From contig JAJRTI010000647.1 in NCBI GenBank assembly GCA_024278415.1, positions 1 through 32,571 of the forward strand: a stretch of 32,571 nucleotides of DNA. The letters are read 5' to 3'. The DNA comes from Planctomycetota bacterium. Its GTDB lineage: Bacteria > Planctomycetota > Brocadiia > JAJRTI01. Positions 1-7,904 of the stretch are shown piece after piece. Each line of letters starts with the position of its first letter. Positions within the stretch are counted from its first letter, which is position 1. The notes beneath the pieces are model-generated. The model did no database searches and had not been told where the DNA came from. It worked only from the letters and a program-made list of their open reading frames with translations. The position numbers were made by a program, and so were the translations under genes.

Positions 1-140
1 CTTGATGTCGATCTACCGGACGTTAAAGGTTCGCGGTTATGAGCCTCTGGATACCATCGTGGAAGCGCTCAAGACCTATGTGCGCACCGGAAAACTGCCG
101 CCCCTGCCCAAGTAGCGGCGGCAAGCGGCTGACGCGTTAC
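1..140 (+). mobile_element. Right end of an insertion sequence
   Basis: The element includes the transposase tail and about 25 bp after its stop codon. Read from the outside inwards, the boundary at 140 begins GTAACGCG. This is close to the GTAAGCG start of IS66-type terminal inverted repeats. From 141 the sequence immediately encodes the interior of a different protein. The exact end is inferred; the left end and the target duplication cannot be seen. Confidence 0.35.
2..115 (+). CDS. Transposase, C-terminal tail only (IS66-like)
   Basis: This is the last 37 codons of a gene that enters from the left edge and stops at TAG 113-115. The tail contains RTLKVRGYEPLDTIVEAL and ends TGKLPPLPK. That pattern, a short helical segment followed by a GxLPPLP ending, is what I associate with the C-terminus of IS66-family transposases. 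The catalytic domain lies outside the window, so the family call rests on the tail alone. The gene abuts a surface-protein gene whose 5' part is missing, which fits an insertion there. Confidence 0.45.
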   Translation: MMSIYRTLKVRGYEPLDTIVEALKTYVRTGKLPPLPK

Positions 141-651
141 GATTTACGAAGTGCGCCCGCCCAAGCGCGAATTGGTCCACCCCTGCAAGCTCACGTTTCG
201 CTGTCCAAAGGCCGCGTTCAAGAACGGCCTCGAACCTCGCCGCGTGGCCATCTACGAGTATCAACCCGTTGAGGAGGTGTGGAAAGCGCTGTCTACCCAG
301 ATTGACCCTGAGGGGAAACAGGCGGCCACCTACATCAAGCGTCTCACTCCTTACCTTTCATACTTCGCGCTGTTTGCGGACGTACACGCGCCTGGGCCGC
401 CTGAGTTTACGGGAGTCCAATTCGCGGACGGCGCTGCGCGCGTCACGAGTGTGGGCAAGAGTGCAGCAGTGTGCGGGACGATTCCCCGCCGAGCGGCCAC
501 CATCAAGGGACAGTCTGAGCCCTTTGCCCGGATCACGATCCGTCACACTGGGCCAAAGGATGGGACCCTCGGCGTCCACGTGAGCAGCGCTGACGTGGAC
601 GGATTGTTCTCGCTGGATGTGCTGCTTGCGCAAGGGCGAAACCGGTTCTAA
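141..651 (+). pseudogene. Large surface/adhesin-like protein, fragment 1 (5'-truncated, ends at internal TAA)
   Basis: The reading frame opens right after the insertion-sequence end with no plausible start. It encodes a beta-sandwich segment (YEVRPPKREL, then PCKLTFRCP, VAIYEY and a YLSYFALFADV ending), typical of repeated modules in large secreted proteins. A second module with an Ig-like feel follows (VDGLFSLDVLLAQGRNRF). The frame stops at TAA 649-651, but the same frame continues without a break into ARAEDGGANEGAPS. In such proteins an NRF-x-ARAED junction is expected, so the TAA probably replaced a sense codon such as GAA. The insertion removed the promoter, the start and any signal peptide. 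The fragment is therefore read as part of a dead gene rather than a 166-aa protein starting at GTG 151. Confidence 0.7.
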
Positions 652-1837
652 GCACGGGCAGAGGACGGCGGCGCGAACGAAGGCGCACCATCTACGCTCG
701 ACGTGCCGTTCGCATGGCGGCACCCGGAAAGCGTCAAGTCGTTGCGTGTGCTCGGACCATCGACCGCGAGGAGGGGGAGCCGGTACTTGGTCGTGGCCGC
801 GGGGAAAGATGCCAGCCCCGATGTGGACGCGACGGCCGTCAGGGTCCGGACTGCGAAAACCGATCCCGAAGGGATCCTCTTCGAGTTGGTCGAGACGGGG
901 TCCAAGACGGGCGTCTTTGTTGGCGAATTGACCCTCGGCGAGCGTTCTGACCCAAGAACTGGAGTGATCGCGGCCAAGACCGATGGTGAAGAAATCGAGG
1001 TGTATTGGGTGGTGGACAAGAACGTTCGGACCGGGGTCGCGTATCGTGACAAGACGCCGCCGGCCGCGCCAACGGTGACCTCGCCGACGCATCCAAGTTT
1101 CTGCCAGTTGACGTTCGAGCCGAGCCAAGACCCAATGGGTGCGTGGATGGGCCGGGATGGTGTGTTCGGCGCCGCGGTTCGCGTGGGACGCGAGGCCGGC
1201 AACTCGTACATCGTCTGCCAGGCGCAGAAGGCGCCCACGGCTGTGCACCTCGGCTCCGGCATGAACGTCGATGGGCTCGACTTGGCGAGGTTCCCGATCC
1301 TTGAATTCGATTACCGAATCAAGCCCATGCTCCAGATCAATCTGCACTGCCGATTCAAGTCGGCCCACTGGGGCTGGAAGGAAATCGTGCTCAGCCAGGC
1401 CCAGACGTGTTTCAACAAGATCGGCTACGTGTTCGGTGCCTCAGCCGACGGGCTTTGGCGCACAGCACACGTGAATCTGTTGGAAATGGCCCGCGCCTCC
1501 TATCCCGGCCGCAAGAGCTACCTTGTGGACGAACTCGCATTCATGACCCTGCGAGGCGGGGTCTTCATGCGCCGCGGCTTCAAGGCCCCCTCAGGCACTT
1601 ACGACGCCTATGCGTTGGACAATATCCGGCTCGTGAAGTATGCCAGCGCGCGTGACGCCACCTTAGAGTTCACGTCGACTGACGACAACGGGATTGCCGC
1701 ATTCAGCTTCATGCTCGACCAGCGACCGAACACCGCTCCAGACACCGCGCCCGATCATGCGAAGCTCCTGCCGCCAAGGGAAGGCGCCTCCCCGACGTGG
1801 TCGACGTCTTATGGGAAACTCAGAGACGGTCGCTGGG
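652..1837 (+). pseudogene. Large surface/adhesin-like protein, fragment 2 (between stop and frameshift)
   Basis: This continues fragment 1 in the same frame after the TAA. It holds a beta-rich domain (KSLRVLGPS to VYWVVDKN), a KTPPAAPTV linker typical of inter-domain junctions, and a larger domain of about 200 residues. That domain reads like a carbohydrate-binding or laminin-G-type jelly roll (FPILEFDYRIKP, YALDNIRLVKY). An Ig-like/FN3-like module begins at about 1660 (LEFTSTDDNGIAAFSFMLDQ). Sense coding in this frame ends at YGKLRDGRW. The next residues of the module (YFHVRAQDKVGNWG) are in the +2 frame after an extra G in the GGG run at 1835-1837. A nominal start at GTG 703 exists but would fall in mid-protein. 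Confidence 0.65.
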
Positions 1838-3259
1838 TACTTCCACGTGCGCGCGCAGGACAAAGTCGGCAATTGGGGGCCGGCCAACCACTACGCGATC
1901 GTGGTCGATACGCAACCTCCGAAGCTCCGCGTGCTCAGCGATCTCAAGAAGCCGATGGCCTGGAACGAATCCATCACGTTTGGGCTGTCTGATGCAGTGG
2001 GCATCGATCCATACAGCATACGGCTCGCGGCCTCCGGGCGAGAGTTTGACGTGAGCAGCAAGGCCCTAGCCTTTGACGATCACACGGGCGCCCTCGTCTT
2101 CACCCCTTCGAAGGGCCGTGGAGAGGACAAGGTCATGTTCGCTCACCGCGAGCGTGTCCGAATCCGGCTCACGGCGAAAGACCTTGCCGGCCGGCCCGCC
2201 AAGCCGCTGGTGCGTGTGTTTGTCGCCGCATCTCCTCTGCACATCACGCCTCCCAACCCACCAGGCCTCTCGGGTTGGTACAAAGCCATGCCCAAGGTGT
2301 CGCTTCGGCCTCCCAAGGACATGGCAGGCAAGTTGTTCATCGAGGAGGAGGCGGCCGGCGCGGGCGAGGACATGGCGCGCCCGAGGGTTTTCTGGATTAT
2401 CGCGGTCCTCGCCCCGAAGTTCCCGAAGACCGGGGTCGGAGTCGCGTATCACAAGCGCATCGTCGTCTATGAGGGGCTTTCCGCGTCGCATGCCCTGGTT
2501 GAGCCGGGTGCCCCGGACCTGCCCACGGGGGAATACTCGAAGCCACCAACGATCAGGCTCACCCAAAGCGCTCGCGTGCTTAAGGCCGGTGGCTTGAACG
2601 CGATCTTTTTCCGGAATTCCGACTTCGCCCTTCCGATCCAGAATCGCATCGACGGTACGATCAACTTCGACAACGCCGGGCCCCAATCGTCCAAGCCCGT
2701 ACGCGGCGCGCAGTCGGCCCGCTGGACCGGCTGGCTCAAAGCGGACAAGACGCAGACGTACGAGCTGGAAGCTGTGACTGCCTCGGACGCCAAATACCGC
2801 GCCGCGGCCGACCTCTGGATCGACGGCGAACAGGTGCTCGACGCGCGCAAGCGGGAATATGTCTGGTCGGCGAAAAACAAGGTGCTGCTGACGAAGGGAT
2901 ACCATAAGATTCGGCTGGAGTATTCCGAGCCGGGCGGCCGGGCGTGGTGGCTCCAGCTTTTCTGGTGGCGGCCGGACCGCCATTGGCGAGAGTTGATTCC
3001 GGCCGATCGATTGTATGGGCTCCACTCAACGATGGTTGTATACTATCGCTGGGACGACAAGGGCAAGTGGAAAGTCTATAGAAAACCTCTCGTTGCCCCG
3101 CGGGGAGTGCACACGCTTTACTACTACGCCAAAGACGAGGCCAGGCACGTGGAAAAGGTGAAGACGCTCGAAGTGAAGGTGGCCGAAAAGCAGGCCGAGG
3201 ATGCGGGACGCAAGAAAGCGCCTGCCGGCCCCGCGCAGCGGCAAAAGGGAAAACCGTGA
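1838..3259 (+). pseudogene. Large surface/adhesin-like protein, fragment 3 (PA14 domain, C-terminus)
   Basis: This is the C-terminal part of the same broken gene. It opens with the end of the Ig-like module (YFHVRAQDKVGNWGPANHY), then two further beta domains. A clear PA14 domain, a carbohydrate-binding beta-barrel, lies at about 2615-3015. Its landmarks are FDNAG, ARWTGWLKADKTQTYEL, DLWIDGEQVLD, GYHKIRLEYSEPGG and WWRPD. A final module resembles the OmpL47/chitobiase-type C-terminal beta domain (VVYYRWDDKGKWKVYRKPL, GVHTLYYYAKD). The product ends in a short Lys/Ala tail at TGA 3257-3259. The next gene's GTG overlaps this stop (GTGA), so the two were probably translated together. Without its 5' part this piece is unlikely to be made or exported. 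Confidence 0.7.
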
Positions 3260-4263
3260 GCAAGAAGTGGCGCGCAGGTTCGCTATCGCTATGTGTCTGC
3301 CTGACCTTCTTCGCGTCGGCAGATGGTGAAGAAGCGCAGCGGCCGCGTGGACTCGTCGTGCTAGTCGTTCCCGCGATCGAGGGCCGGCTGGAGCCGTGCG
3401 GGTGCGCAAAAGGGCAGCGGGGCGGGCTGTCCCGGATAGCGACGCTCGTCGAGCGGCTGAGGGCGGAAGCGCACGGCCGGGGCGACGCGGCCGTGGTGCT
3501 GAGCATGGGCAATTGGACGACGGGCCTGGGGCCGCAGGCGATGTTCAAGGCGCGGGCGGTGACGCGAAGCCTGCGTGCGATGGGGTGCGCAGGGGTGGCG
3601 CTGGGGGAGTTGGATTGGTTCCTGGGCGCGGACGCGCTGTCGGCTGCGCATAGTGAGACGGAGTTCGCGTTGCTCTGCGCGAACGCGGCCGCGTCGGAAG
3701 GCCAGCGCGTGTGCGCGGCAAGCGTCCGCGTGGCGCTCGGCCGGGGAATCACGGCGGATGTGGCCGCGGTCGTGTCCCCGGCGTTCAACGCGAGCTTGGC
3801 TGCGTTGGACCGCGGGATACGGTTCTCCCATCCGCTGCTGGCGCTCAAGCAATGGGCTTCGACAAAGACGTCGGCCGCGGCTTGCCGCGTGCTGCTGTTC
3901 CACGGCCCGGCGTCGGAGGCGGTGCGGTTGGCCCGGGCGCTGCCTGAGGTCGATTTGCTGGTCGCGTCTGGAGCGGCCACACACGGCGAACCGGTCTCGC
4001 GGCGTGGCCGGGTGGTGTTCGTCACGCCGGGGAACGCGCACGTGGCGGCGATCCGGCTGGCGGGCGCGCCGCAGCCGCGGCTTGTGTCAGCCGAGGCGGT
4101 GGAGGTACGTCACGAGTTGCCGCCTCATCCGGCCCTGGTTCAGATCATGGAGAAGTATCAGCAGGAGCTGAAGGCCGCGAACTTGCTGGCTAGGCTGCGT
4201 CGGAAACCGTGGGCGTGTCGAACTGCCGGGAGTGTCACGGCATGCAGTACCGCAAGTGGCTGA
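3256..4263 (+). CDS. Metallophosphatase-like half of a secreted multihaem protein (frameshifted)
   Basis: The start GTG 3256 overlaps the preceding stop by 4 nt, with an AAGGGA ribosome site 5 nt upstream. Residues 1-23 form a signal peptide, so the protein is exported. EPCGC (46-50) followed by GGLSR (56-60) is a hallmark of calcineurin-like or UshA-like proteins that are fused to cytochrome c554-type domains in PVC bacteria. The MGNW, AMGCAGVALGELDWF and LLFHGP segments fit the same fold. The expected metal-binding Asp/His set is poorly preserved, so activity is uncertain. The last residues (from about WACRTAG) are out of frame. Removing one frameshift near 4207-4209 would join this frame to the tetrahaem domain at 4209-4592, giving a protein of about 445 aa. 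The function may be periplasmic redox or phosphoester chemistry. Confidence 0.6.
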   Translation: MSKKWRAGSLSLCVCLTFFASADGEEAQRPRGLVVLVVPAIEGRLEPCGCAKGQRGGLSRIATLVERLRAEAHGRGDAAVVLSMGNWTTGLGPQAMFKARAVTRSLRAMGCAGVALGELDWFLGADALSAAHSETEFALLCANAAASEGQRVCAASVRVALGRGITADVAAVVSPAFNASLAALDRGIRFSHPLLALKQWASTKTSAAACRVLLFHGPASEAVRLARALPEVDLLVASGAATHGEPVSRRGRVVFVTPGNAHVAAIRLAGAPQPRLVSAEAVEVRHELPPHPALVQIMEKYQQELKAANLLARLRRKPWACRTAGSVTACSTASG

Positions 4264-4592
4264 CGACGCGGCACGCGCGGGCGCTGGAGACGTTACGCAA
4301 AAAGGGCCGCGACCTCGACCCGGAGTGCGTGGAGTGCCACGTCGTGGGGTTGCGGTTCTACAGCGGGTTCCGTAGCCTGGCCGAGACGCCGGACCTGGCG
4401 AATGTGGCGTGCGAGTGTTGCCACGGCCCGGGCAATCTACATGACCGAGACGTGCGCGCTCCGTACGGCCGGCAGGAGATGCGCCCCTGCGAACGCTGCC
4501 ACAACGACGAGCATTCGCCGGGCTTTGACCGGCGCAAGGCGCTCGGCAAGATCAAGCATTGGACAAAGGCGAAGGCGCTGGCGCGCGAGTAG
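4209..4592 (+). CDS. Tetrahaem cytochrome c554-like domain (3' half of the frameshifted gene)
   Basis: Four CxxCH haem c attachment motifs are visible: CRECH (residues 6-10 counted from GTG 4209), CVECH (40-44), CECCH (68-72) and CERCH (94-98). The spacing and the RKWLTTRHARALETL segment after the first haem match cytochrome c554-type domains, which carry electrons in the periplasm. The segment has no signal peptide and no ribosome site of its own. Covalent haem attachment requires export, so it only makes sense as the C-terminal domain of the protein starting at 3256. The GTG here is a nominal start. The frame break is either a real mutation or an assembly error. Confidence 0.65.
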   Translation: MGVSNCRECHGMQYRKWLTTRHARALETLRKKGRDLDPECVECHVVGLRFYSGFRSLAETPDLANVACECCHGPGNLHDRDVRAPYGRQEMRPCERCHNDEHSPGFDRRKALGKIKHWTKAKALARE

Positions 4593-4643
4593 CTTGAGAC
4601 AACCGTGGCACCCGACCCGGAGCGGACGGCCTTGGCCATCCGA

Positions 4644-4703
4644 CGGAACGCGAAGGCGCTCCATTCCGGCCGCGGTTGTGTGTCGGAACGCGAAGGCGTT
4701 CCG
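4644..4703 (+). repeat. Two tandem hairpin-forming repeats
   Basis: CGGAACGC-GAAG-GCGTTCCG at 4684-4703 is a perfect 8-bp stem with a 4-nt loop. A near-copy, CGGAACGC-GAAG-GCGCTCC, lies exactly 40 bp upstream at 4644-4662. They sit in the 142-bp gap between the cytochrome gene and the DUF1573 gene. They could be REP-like elements or mRNA-processing hairpins. There is no T tract. Confidence 0.6.
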
Positions 4704-4734
4704 CTCCGTGTTGGGCTTTGTTGGAGACATACCC

Positions 4735-5745
4735 ATGAGGCCGACGATACGACTACACTATCTTGCATTGGCGGCGGTGTTGGCCGGTGTGCGCGTGGCG
4801 CTGCCGGCCGAGCCGAATATCGAATTGGAGAAAAACTCTTGGGACTTCGGCGAGGTGACGCAAGGCCGGCAGTTGTCGCACACGCTGGCGATCTACAACC
4901 ACGGGGACGCGGCGCTCGTGATCGGCTCCGTGCGGACCTCGTGCAGCGTTTGCTCCGCCGCGATGGTCGACGCAAAGGTCATCCCGCCAGGCGGCAGAGC
5001 GAAGCTCAACATCCGTTTCTACACCGCGCGCGCCAGCGGAAGGCAGCATAAATCCCTCATCATATCTTCCAACGATCCGGACGAGCCGTTCGCCAAAGTC
5101 TCCGTCACGGGGACGGTGGTGAAGCGCAAACGGGCCGTCATCGAACTGAAGCCAAAGGTGTGGGATGTGGGGCTGGTAGCTCTGGGGCAGACGTGCGTGG
5201 GAGTGATCCAAGTGCGGAACCGAGGCGACGGGCCGTTGGACCTCCAGGGCATTCAGTGCTCGACAGGCTGCCGCATTGTGGCCTGGCCGAAGAAGCCCAT
5301 CCCGCCCGGCCGCGGCGCGGCCATTCGGCTTGCGCTGGATACGACGGACATGAAGGGCCTGGTGCAGGGATACATCCAGGTGGAGAGCAACGACCCGGCG
5401 GCCCCGACGAAGCTGCTACAGATCATAGGCTATGTGGCGCCCCGCGGGTCGGGGCCAAGCCGGGCGAATGGCCTCGCGTTCACCGTGCTCGAACTCGGCC
5501 CGCTGGCTCCGGGCAAAGGGCGGTTGGTCGCTCGCTATCGCGTGGTGAACGGCCTGGGCAAAGGGGTGAAGCTTCGCGCGGTGGAGGCACCCGGCGCGGC
5601 CGCGCTCAGTCCCAAGGAACTCGACCTGCCGCCGGGCGCGTCCGCGGAGCTGCGTGTCGAACTGCCGGCGGACTTCACGTTCGATGGGCCGAGTTCGCAA
5701 GCCGCGCTCACAATTCGCCTGCCGGTCGTGGCGGGGACGAAGTAG
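4735..5745 (+). CDS. Secreted protein with two DUF1573 domains
   Basis: The start ATG 4735 has GGAGA 7 nt upstream and gives a 336-aa product. Residues 1-25 form a signal peptide ending near LPAEP. Two DUF1573 (ASPM-SPD-2-Hydin/MSP-like) beta-sandwich domains follow. The first is at about 34-125 (WDFGEVTQGRQLSHT, NHGDAALVI, VRTSC, SNDPDEP); the second is at about 133-230 (WDVGLVALGQT, VRNRGDGPLDL, CSTGC, ESNDPAAP). The usual SCGC motif is altered to SCSVCSA and CSTGC, but the cysteines remain. The C-terminal 100 residues form a third beta-rich segment. DUF1573 proteins are abundant in Planctomycetota and relatives, and their role is largely unknown. It follows the metallophosphatase/cytochrome gene on the same strand, so it may belong to that operon. 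Confidence 0.8.
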   Translation: MRPTIRLHYLALAAVLAGVRVALPAEPNIELEKNSWDFGEVTQGRQLSHTLAIYNHGDAALVIGSVRTSCSVCSAAMVDAKVIPPGGRAKLNIRFYTARASGRQHKSLIISSNDPDEPFAKVSVTGTVVKRKRAVIELKPKVWDVGLVALGQTCVGVIQVRNRGDGPLDLQGIQCSTGCRIVAWPKKPIPPGRGAAIRLALDTTDMKGLVQGYIQVESNDPAAPTKLLQIIGYVAPRGSGPSRANGLAFTVLELGPLAPGKGRLVARYRVVNGLGKGVKLRAVEAPGAAALSPKELDLPPGASAELRVELPADFTFDGPSSQAALTIRLPVVAGTK

Positions 5746-5847
5746 CGCGAAATGCCGCGATGCCGTTGCTTGTAGCGTCCCGAAGCTTCGGGATCAATGC
5801 GCTCGGCGTCGGCGACCAGTGACGAACGACCAAGGACGAATGACGAG
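5746..5847. other. Convergent intergenic gap with a perfect palindrome
   Basis: The gap separates the DUF1573 gene from the minus-strand glycosyltransferase. It contains the 16-bp perfect palindrome TCCCGAAGCTTCGGGA at 5778-5793, which could act as a bidirectional terminator or protein site; no T tract follows on either strand. A short run of degenerate GACGA-type direct repeats (GACGAAC, GACGAAT, GACGAGT) lies at about 5821-5848. Confidence 0.45.
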
Positions 5848-7791
5848 TCACCGCACCTGATACGTCAGCCATATCCGCCACTCGCCGCTGCCGAACCAGA
5901 GGCTGCGCCGGCGCGCGGCGGTCTGCATGTCGAGCAGGTCCGTGCGCCAGCGTCCCATGCGCGAGAGAGCGGAGCGGTCGAAGTCGTAGCGGTCGTCGAG
6001 GCGCACGCGCAGGCTGCCCTTGCTCACGGACACATCGAAGCGGTTCGGCCCAGGCTTGAGCATGTCGGCTCGCAACGGCACGACGAGGGTGTTGGGCGCA
6101 TCGCGCGGCGGCGTGGATGGGCCGGCGAGGGCCGTGCCGTTGGCCGAGACGGTCCACAGCGTGCCGGGCTGGATTTGCGCCTCCAAGACGAGTTTGGGAT
6201 CGTGCAGGCGAGGGTAGTCGGCTTGGGGAATCATGAGCGTCTTGCGGATGCGCACGTCGGGGCTCGTGAGGGTGACGCCGAAGGGCGCGCCGCCGGGGAC
6301 GCCGTCGCGGATCTGCACCGTGCTTCCTTCTTGCACGCGCCAGCCGTGGGGATGCGCGACGCGGTCCGCGGCGCGCACTAGCGCGCGGCGGTTCACGAAT
6401 GCCGCGACACAGAGCAGGGCGAGCAAGCCGATGGCGAAGTTGCGCCAGCGCCGGTGCGCGAGGCAACTGCCGAGGTGGGTGAGCCCGCGCGCGGCGAACA
6501 CGGCGAGCACCGGCACGACCACAAGCCGGTAGCGGGCCAGCACGATGAACGCGACGATGACGCCGGCGTGCAGCACGACGTAAGCGGTGAGCAGAAAGCG
6601 CCCGCGGCCGCGGCATCTCCCGGCGAACCAGCCCACACACGCGAGCGGGAGGAGCAGCCCATAACCGATGAACACGGGCAGGCCCACAAACGAGACTTGC
6701 TTCTGCCGCCTCACGCTCAGGTTGTTGCCGATCTCCGGAGCGGAGAGAAACAGGGCGAGCTTGCGCAGCGTGAGCCGCGCCGCGCGGCCGGGCTGGGTTC
6801 GGATGAACTCCCACGCCATGTCGTACGCGATGCGGTCGCGTTCGGCGAGATCTTTGCCTTCGGTGGCTTGCCGGTAGCGCTCCCCAAGGCGGCCGCGCGG
6901 GTACGTGAACGCGCCGGTCGCGGTGGGGTTGTTGTCCATGAGGAAGATGATGCCGCTGTTGCCGCGTACTGCGAAGAAGCGGCCCGAAAGGAGTTTCGTG
7001 CGTACGACAAACGGCGCCATGACCGCGAGCGCGGCCGCGAGCACGACCGCGAGCGCCGCGGCCATGCGCTTGGGCCGCACGCGGAGCCCCCACGCGAGCC
7101 ACGCGACGCCAACCGCGGAGAAGGGGAGCGTCGTGGGTTTGGCCGCGGCCGCGAGGCCGATGAATGCGCCGGCGATGGCGCATCGTCCCCAAGTCGCGCG
7201 GCTGCCCGCGCGCAGCAGCGCCCACACCGATGCCGCGGCGAGCACGTTGAGCACGACCTCCCCGAGCATCTCCGTGTCGTACACAATGAGCGGCGCATAG
7301 AACGCGATCAGGAAGCCGGCGATCGCGCCCGCGGCGTCGCTGAAGACGCGGCGGGCGATGGCGAACGCGAGGACCGCGAGCAGCGCGGCGAACGCTCCCT
7401 GCGCCGCGGCCGCGCGATGGACGTCGCCGCCGGTGATCCAGTACATGGCCGGCAGGAACACGCACGGATACAGCGGCGAGTCCGACGCGGAGCCGGCGAG
7501 CCACTTGCCCCCCACGACCTCGCGCGCAATGCGGTCGAAGACCTCCATGTCCGTGCCGCGAGCCCTGTCGCGCGTGAGCGGGGCCCCGCGGGTCTGCGCG
7601 ACATAGGCCACGCGCACCAACGCGGCGACCACGTAGAGCAGCACGAGCGTCGCAAGGGGGACGCGGCCCATGTGCGGCGCGGACCGCGCGGGGCCGTGTG
7701 CCTCGGCCGGTGTGGCAGAAGTCTTCGTGTGTTCCTCGTCCAGGGGTGCCGGCCTTCCATGCTCGTCAGCCTCTCGAAGGCTCGGATCCAT
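5848..7791 (-). CDS. GT39/ArnT-type membrane glycosyltransferase
   Basis: This is a 647-aa integral membrane protein. A roughly 40-residue cytosolic tail is followed by about ten hydrophobic helices over residues 41-460, then a soluble beta-rich C-terminal domain of about 180 residues. After the first helix the large outer loop has GTDMEVFDRIAREVVGGKW and SDSPLYPCVFLPAMYWITGG. This matches the layout of PMT_2/family-39 enzymes, which move sugars from polyprenyl-phosphate donors to acceptors on the outer face of the membrane. FLMDNNPTATGAF and the AERDRIAYDMAWEFIRTQPG segment are also typical. ATG 7791 is preferred over an upstream frame-open start at 7911, because a good promoter at 7825-7853 would start the mRNA near 7818. 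No canonical ribosome site is seen. The acceptor is unknown; envelope glycan or glycoprotein modification is likely. Confidence 0.75.
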   Translation of the reverse strand: MDPSLREADEHGRPAPLDEEHTKTSATPAEAHGPARSAPHMGRVPLATLVLLYVVAALVRVAYVAQTRGAPLTRDRARGTDMEVFDRIAREVVGGKWLAGSASDSPLYPCVFLPAMYWITGGDVHRAAAAQGAFAALLAVLAFAIARRVFSDAAGAIAGFLIAFYAPLIVYDTEMLGEVVLNVLAAASVWALLRAGSRATWGRCAIAGAFIGLAAAAKPTTLPFSAVGVAWLAWGLRVRPKRMAAALAVVLAAALAVMAPFVVRTKLLSGRFFAVRGNSGIIFLMDNNPTATGAFTYPRGRLGERYRQATEGKDLAERDRIAYDMAWEFIRTQPGRAARLTLRKLALFLSAPEIGNNLSVRRQKQVSFVGLPVFIGYGLLLPLACVGWFAGRCRGRGRFLLTAYVVLHAGVIVAFIVLARYRLVVVPVLAVFAARGLTHLGSCLAHRRWRNFAIGLLALLCVAAFVNRRALVRAADRVAHPHGWRVQEGSTVQIRDGVPGGAPFGVTLTSPDVRIRKTLMIPQADYPRLHDPKLVLEAQIQPGTLWTVSANGTALAGPSTPPRDAPNTLVVPLRADMLKPGPNRFDVSVSKGSLRVRLDDRYDFDRSALSRMGRWRTDLLDMQTAARRRSLWFGSGEWRIWLTYQVR

Positions 7792-7824
7792 CGGGAGGGG
7801 GGGCGCTTGCGTCAGGGAGTCTAC

Positions 7825-7853
7825 ATTATATTGACACCTCGCCTGTGTTCCAA
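7825..7853 (-). promoter_or_regulatory. Sigma70-type promoter for the GT39 gene
   Basis: On the minus strand TTGGAA (7853-7848) is followed after exactly 17 bp by a perfect TATAAT (7830-7825). The predicted transcript start near 7818 gives a 27-nt leader to ATG 7791. It overlaps almost completely with the opposite-strand promoter for the aminotransferase. Confidence 0.6.
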
Positions 7854-7859
7854 TAGAAT
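7831..7859 (+). promoter_or_regulatory. Sigma70-type promoter for the aminotransferase
   Basis: A perfect TTGACA (7831-7836), a 17-bp spacer and TAGAAT (7854-7859) predict transcription from about 7866. That is 39 nt before ATG 7905. Its -35 box adjoins the -10 box of the divergent promoter, and the reverse also holds, so RNA polymerase should be able to occupy only one of the two at a time. Confidence 0.7.
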
Positions 7860-7904
7860 CCCTCGCCACTCTTGATGGCACTACGACGTGAACGGAGGCT
7901 CTTG

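Noticed and set aside
5708..7504. 598-aa minus-strand open frame
   Set aside because: It is the alternate frame of the GT39 gene; the product is Arg/Pro/Ala-rich with no domain, as expected from GC-rich third-position shadowing.
6454..7875. 473-aa plus-strand open frame opposite the GT39 gene
   Set aside because: It has a shadow composition (Arg, Glu, His, Gly) and no ribosome site, and the minus-strand frame has membrane helices and a family match.
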